NCBI GenBank assembly: GCA_025360045.1
Contig: JANYCY010000068.1
Location: 1 to 64,000, forward strand
Direction of reading: 5' to 3'
Source: Janthinobacterium sp.
GTDB taxonomy: Bacteria > Pseudomonadota > Gammaproteobacteria > Burkholderiales > Chitinibacteraceae
Length of the DNA stretch: 64,000 nucleotides
Under the pieces are notes generated by a model. The model was given only the letters and a program-made list of their open reading frames with translations, did not search any database and was not told where the DNA came from. The translations under genes and the position numbers were made by a program. Positions 61,577 to 64,000 of the stretch are shown here, piece by piece (within the stretch, counting starts at the first letter, position 1; every line of letters begins with the position of its first letter).

Positions 61577-62599
61577 TTAGACTAAAACTTCCGTATTTTT
61601 ACTCGGCATTGCATAGAAGCGCGTGTTGTCGAATGGCTCGTTATTGGTCAGCATGCCGTGTAAGGCATGAAGCAGTTTTCGCATCACGGCGCAGACCGCT
61701 TGCATCGGTGTTTTACCCTTGGCAAGCAAGTGTTCAAAGAACGCACGCACATAGGGGTCATGCCTTTTTGCACTCAGCGCGGGCATATACAGAGCGGCTC
61801 GAATGTAGTGATTGCCCGCCTTGGATATGCGCGCCTTTTTCTCCACACTGGTGCCAGAGCGAAAGTGCTTCGGGTCCAGCCCCGCAAACTTCACCCATTG
61901 TGGGTGCGTCAGCCCGCTGGGCAAGAGCAATAACTCCCCCAAGAGTGCAATTGCGCTGGCCTCAGCAATGCCCTTGATCTCAATCAGCAAAGAGAGCGGG
62001 CGGCTCAATTCTGCGTGCAGCGCAATGTGTTTCAAGGCGGCGACCGTTAATGTGTTGAGGCGCTTTTCGAGTTGCGTAATCGCCAGTTTCAAATCATGCA
62101 GCACCGCTTTAGGCGTGGTTGAAACGCTGGATGCGGCATGCAGTTGGTTTTTTGAAGCTGTTTTTAGATCCGTTAAAGCATGAATGCGCCTCGAATATGC
62201 CCGCAGCGTCATGGTTGCGTCGGTCGGACGCGTCCACAACTGAAAGGGCATGCGTTGCGCATACTGCGCCAAGGTGTCGGCATCCACATTATCCGTTTTG
62301 CTGTGCTTTCCCAGTACTTTGGCGAAGTTGCACGATGATTTAGGGTTAATTACCATGACGAGGACGCCCGCATCATACAGAGCGAGAGCAATATCCATGG
62401 AATACACCCCCGTCGCTTCTAAACAGACAATGCAACCTGGAAGAGCGGCGATTTTCTTTACTAAGCGCTGATGGTCTGCAGCGGTATTGGCAAAGGGTTG
62501 TGCGGACAAAGATTGATCACCCGACCTCAATACCAACACCAGTTCGGCAGCACCCACATCGATACCGGCAAAGACTTTTTGATCCACTGCGAAAGCCAT
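61577..62599 (-). mobile_element. IS110-family transposase
   Basis: FAGIDVGAAELVLVLR; VCLEATGVYS; KTDNVDADTLAQYA; C-terminal Transposase_20-like region. ATG at 62599 with an AAGGAG SD. Confidence 0.93.
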
Positions 62600-62923
62600 G
62601 ATATTTTCTCCTTGTGAGCGTACACTGGGTACTGGTTCTCCGACCCTGCACATGCGCCTAACGTCCTTGTCGACACAGGCTCTAAGCCTTCGATACTCCA
62701 CGGGATGGGCGAATAGGGCGGGGAGCCTCTCTACAGTACAAGCTCAGGCAAGTTTTAGCTTGCTGGCTTTAGGTTGGGACGGCTTCCCCAGTAAACATGT
62801 ACAGCTTACACTTCTACACAAACGCCATCATTTTTAAGACTCAATACCTACTTTTTCTTGTGGCATCGCCCTTGCATTCTTTTGCTCTAAAAACATGGTT
62901 AAGACTTATAAAATCAGCATACA

Positions 62924-63035
62924 AGGTTGGGTTAGCAGGTTTATTCGCCTATTTTAGGGCGGATAAACATGCGTAACCCAACATTCGGCGCAAAAGAATG
63001 TTGGGTTACGCGATAAAGCTGCTAACCCAAGCTAC
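62924..63035. repeat. GTTGGGTTA palindromic repeat cluster
   Basis: GGTTGGGTTAGCAGGTTTATTCGCC...GGCGGATAAACATGCGTAACCCAAC followed by TGTTGGGTTACGC...GCTAACCCAA; related to 4501-4559. Confidence 0.7.
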
Positions 63036-63151
63036 GAATTCACCTTAAGTTGATAGGATTGACGCGTAGGGTGGGCGCGTTTTTGTGCCCACGCGGCAAT
63101 GTTGTGCATCACGCGTGGGCAAGATAAAGCATTTTGCCCACCCATACACGA

Positions 63152-63991
63152 TTACAAGTTGATTTCGATATTGTCGATCAGGCGGGTGTGGCCCAAGCGT
63201 GCGGCGATCAGGATGACCAGCTGGTGATCGGTCACCGCTGCTGGTTTTAGCGTTAGGGCATTTCTCATTTCTACGTAATCTACGCTGACCCAGCCATGCG
63301 CTAGTAGATCGTCGGTGGTTTCTGCACTGAGGCGTTCGTAATCGCGCTCACCCGCTTCAATCGCGGCTTTCATTCGGCTTAGATGATGATAAATGCGGGT
63401 GGCTTCTAGCTTGTGCGTTGCACTGAGATAGCCATTTCGAGAAGAAAGCGCTAAGCCATCAGCGGCGCGGCCCGTGTCTACAGGCACGATTTTTACCGGC
63501 TGGTTTAAGTCTTCCACCATGCTTTTAATCACAAAAAGCTGCTGGTAATCTTTTTTACCGAAACAGGCTACCGTTGGCTGAACGATATTAAACAGCTTGG
63601 TGACAACCGTCGCTACGCCCCGGAAATGCCCCGGGCGGAAGGAGCCGCATAGCTCATCTTGTATCGCTGGTGGCTCGACCTGATATTGCTGGATCACCTT
63701 GGGGTAGAGTACTTTTTCGTCTGGCGCAAAAATCACATCTACACCGCCTTGCGCGGCAATCAGCGCGGCATCTTGCTCTAAGGTGCGGGGATAGATTTCA
63801 AAATCTTCGCCTTGACCAAATTGCAGGCGGTTTACAAAGATGCTAACCACAATATGATCGGCCTCTTTACGTGCGGCATCGATCAAGGTCATATGGCCGG
63901 CGTGCAAATTGCCCATGGTGGGCACAAAGGCCACACTACCAACGGTGGCACGCCAAGCGCGCAGTTCTTCAATGCTATGGATGATTTTCAT
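63152..63991 (-). CDS. panC: Pantoate--beta-alanine ligase
   Basis: [55 protein letters not shown]. Confidence 0.96.
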   Translation of the reverse strand: MKIIHSIEELRAWRATVGSVAFVPTMGNLHAGHMTLIDAARKEADHIVVSIFVNRLQFGQGEDFEIYPRTLEQDAALIAAQGGVDVIFAPDEKVLYPKVIQQYQVEPPAIQDELCGSFRPGHFRGVATVVTKLFNIVQPTVACFGKKDYQQLFVIKSMVEDLNQPVKIVPVDTGRAADGLALSSRNGYLSATHKLEATRIYHHLSRMKAAIEAGERDYERLSAETTDDLLAHGWVSVDYVEMRNALTLKPAAVTDHQLVILIAARLGHTRLIDNIEINL

Positions 63992-64000
63992 AAATAACCG

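Noticed and set aside
61812-62183. 123-aa plus-strand ORF over the IS110 transposase
   Set aside because: Antisense to a well-supported transposase; shadow ORF.

Overview
This 64 kb window looks like a Neisseriales-type betaproteobacterial chromosome (lineage is inference). Both flanks are mostly housekeeping and signalling genes: valS, ntrB/ntrC, glnA with a candidate sigma54 promoter, aroE, mtgA, a large FAD/Fe-S oxidoreductase, cysS and panC. The standout region is an AT-rich accessory island at about 36.4-49.7 kb. It encodes three small double-glycine-leader peptides, an HlyC-type acyltransferase-like protein, a SelO/YdiU-like protein, a membrane GT2 glycosyltransferase, a CPBP-like membrane protein, a radical SAM enzyme, an HlyD adaptor, an HExxH metallopeptidase, a C39-peptidase ABC exporter, and a TolC-like gene interrupted by an in-frame amber codon. 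The HlyC-like/SelO-like pair recalls the MceI/MceJ (MchD/MchC) maturation pair of siderophore microcins, but no salmochelin glycosyltransferase or esterase gene is visible. This is therefore a candidate undescribed modified-microcin/RiPP system. The island is flanked by a 153-bp direct repeat of the 3' end of an HD-GYP gene (10 mismatches, 9 synonymous), which suggests how it was acquired. Two of the three precursor genes share an upstream hairpin with a conserved loop and a compensatory stem change. Other items: an IS5-like insertion truncating an SDR gene next to an N-terminally truncated LysR gene, a pair of about 370-390 bp MITE-like repeats, three tandem TPR paralogues, a J-domain operon of unknown function, a CHASE2 cyclase/kinase/FHA/PP2C signalling locus, and an IS110 element. 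All assignments come from reading the sequence and from memory; no searches were run.
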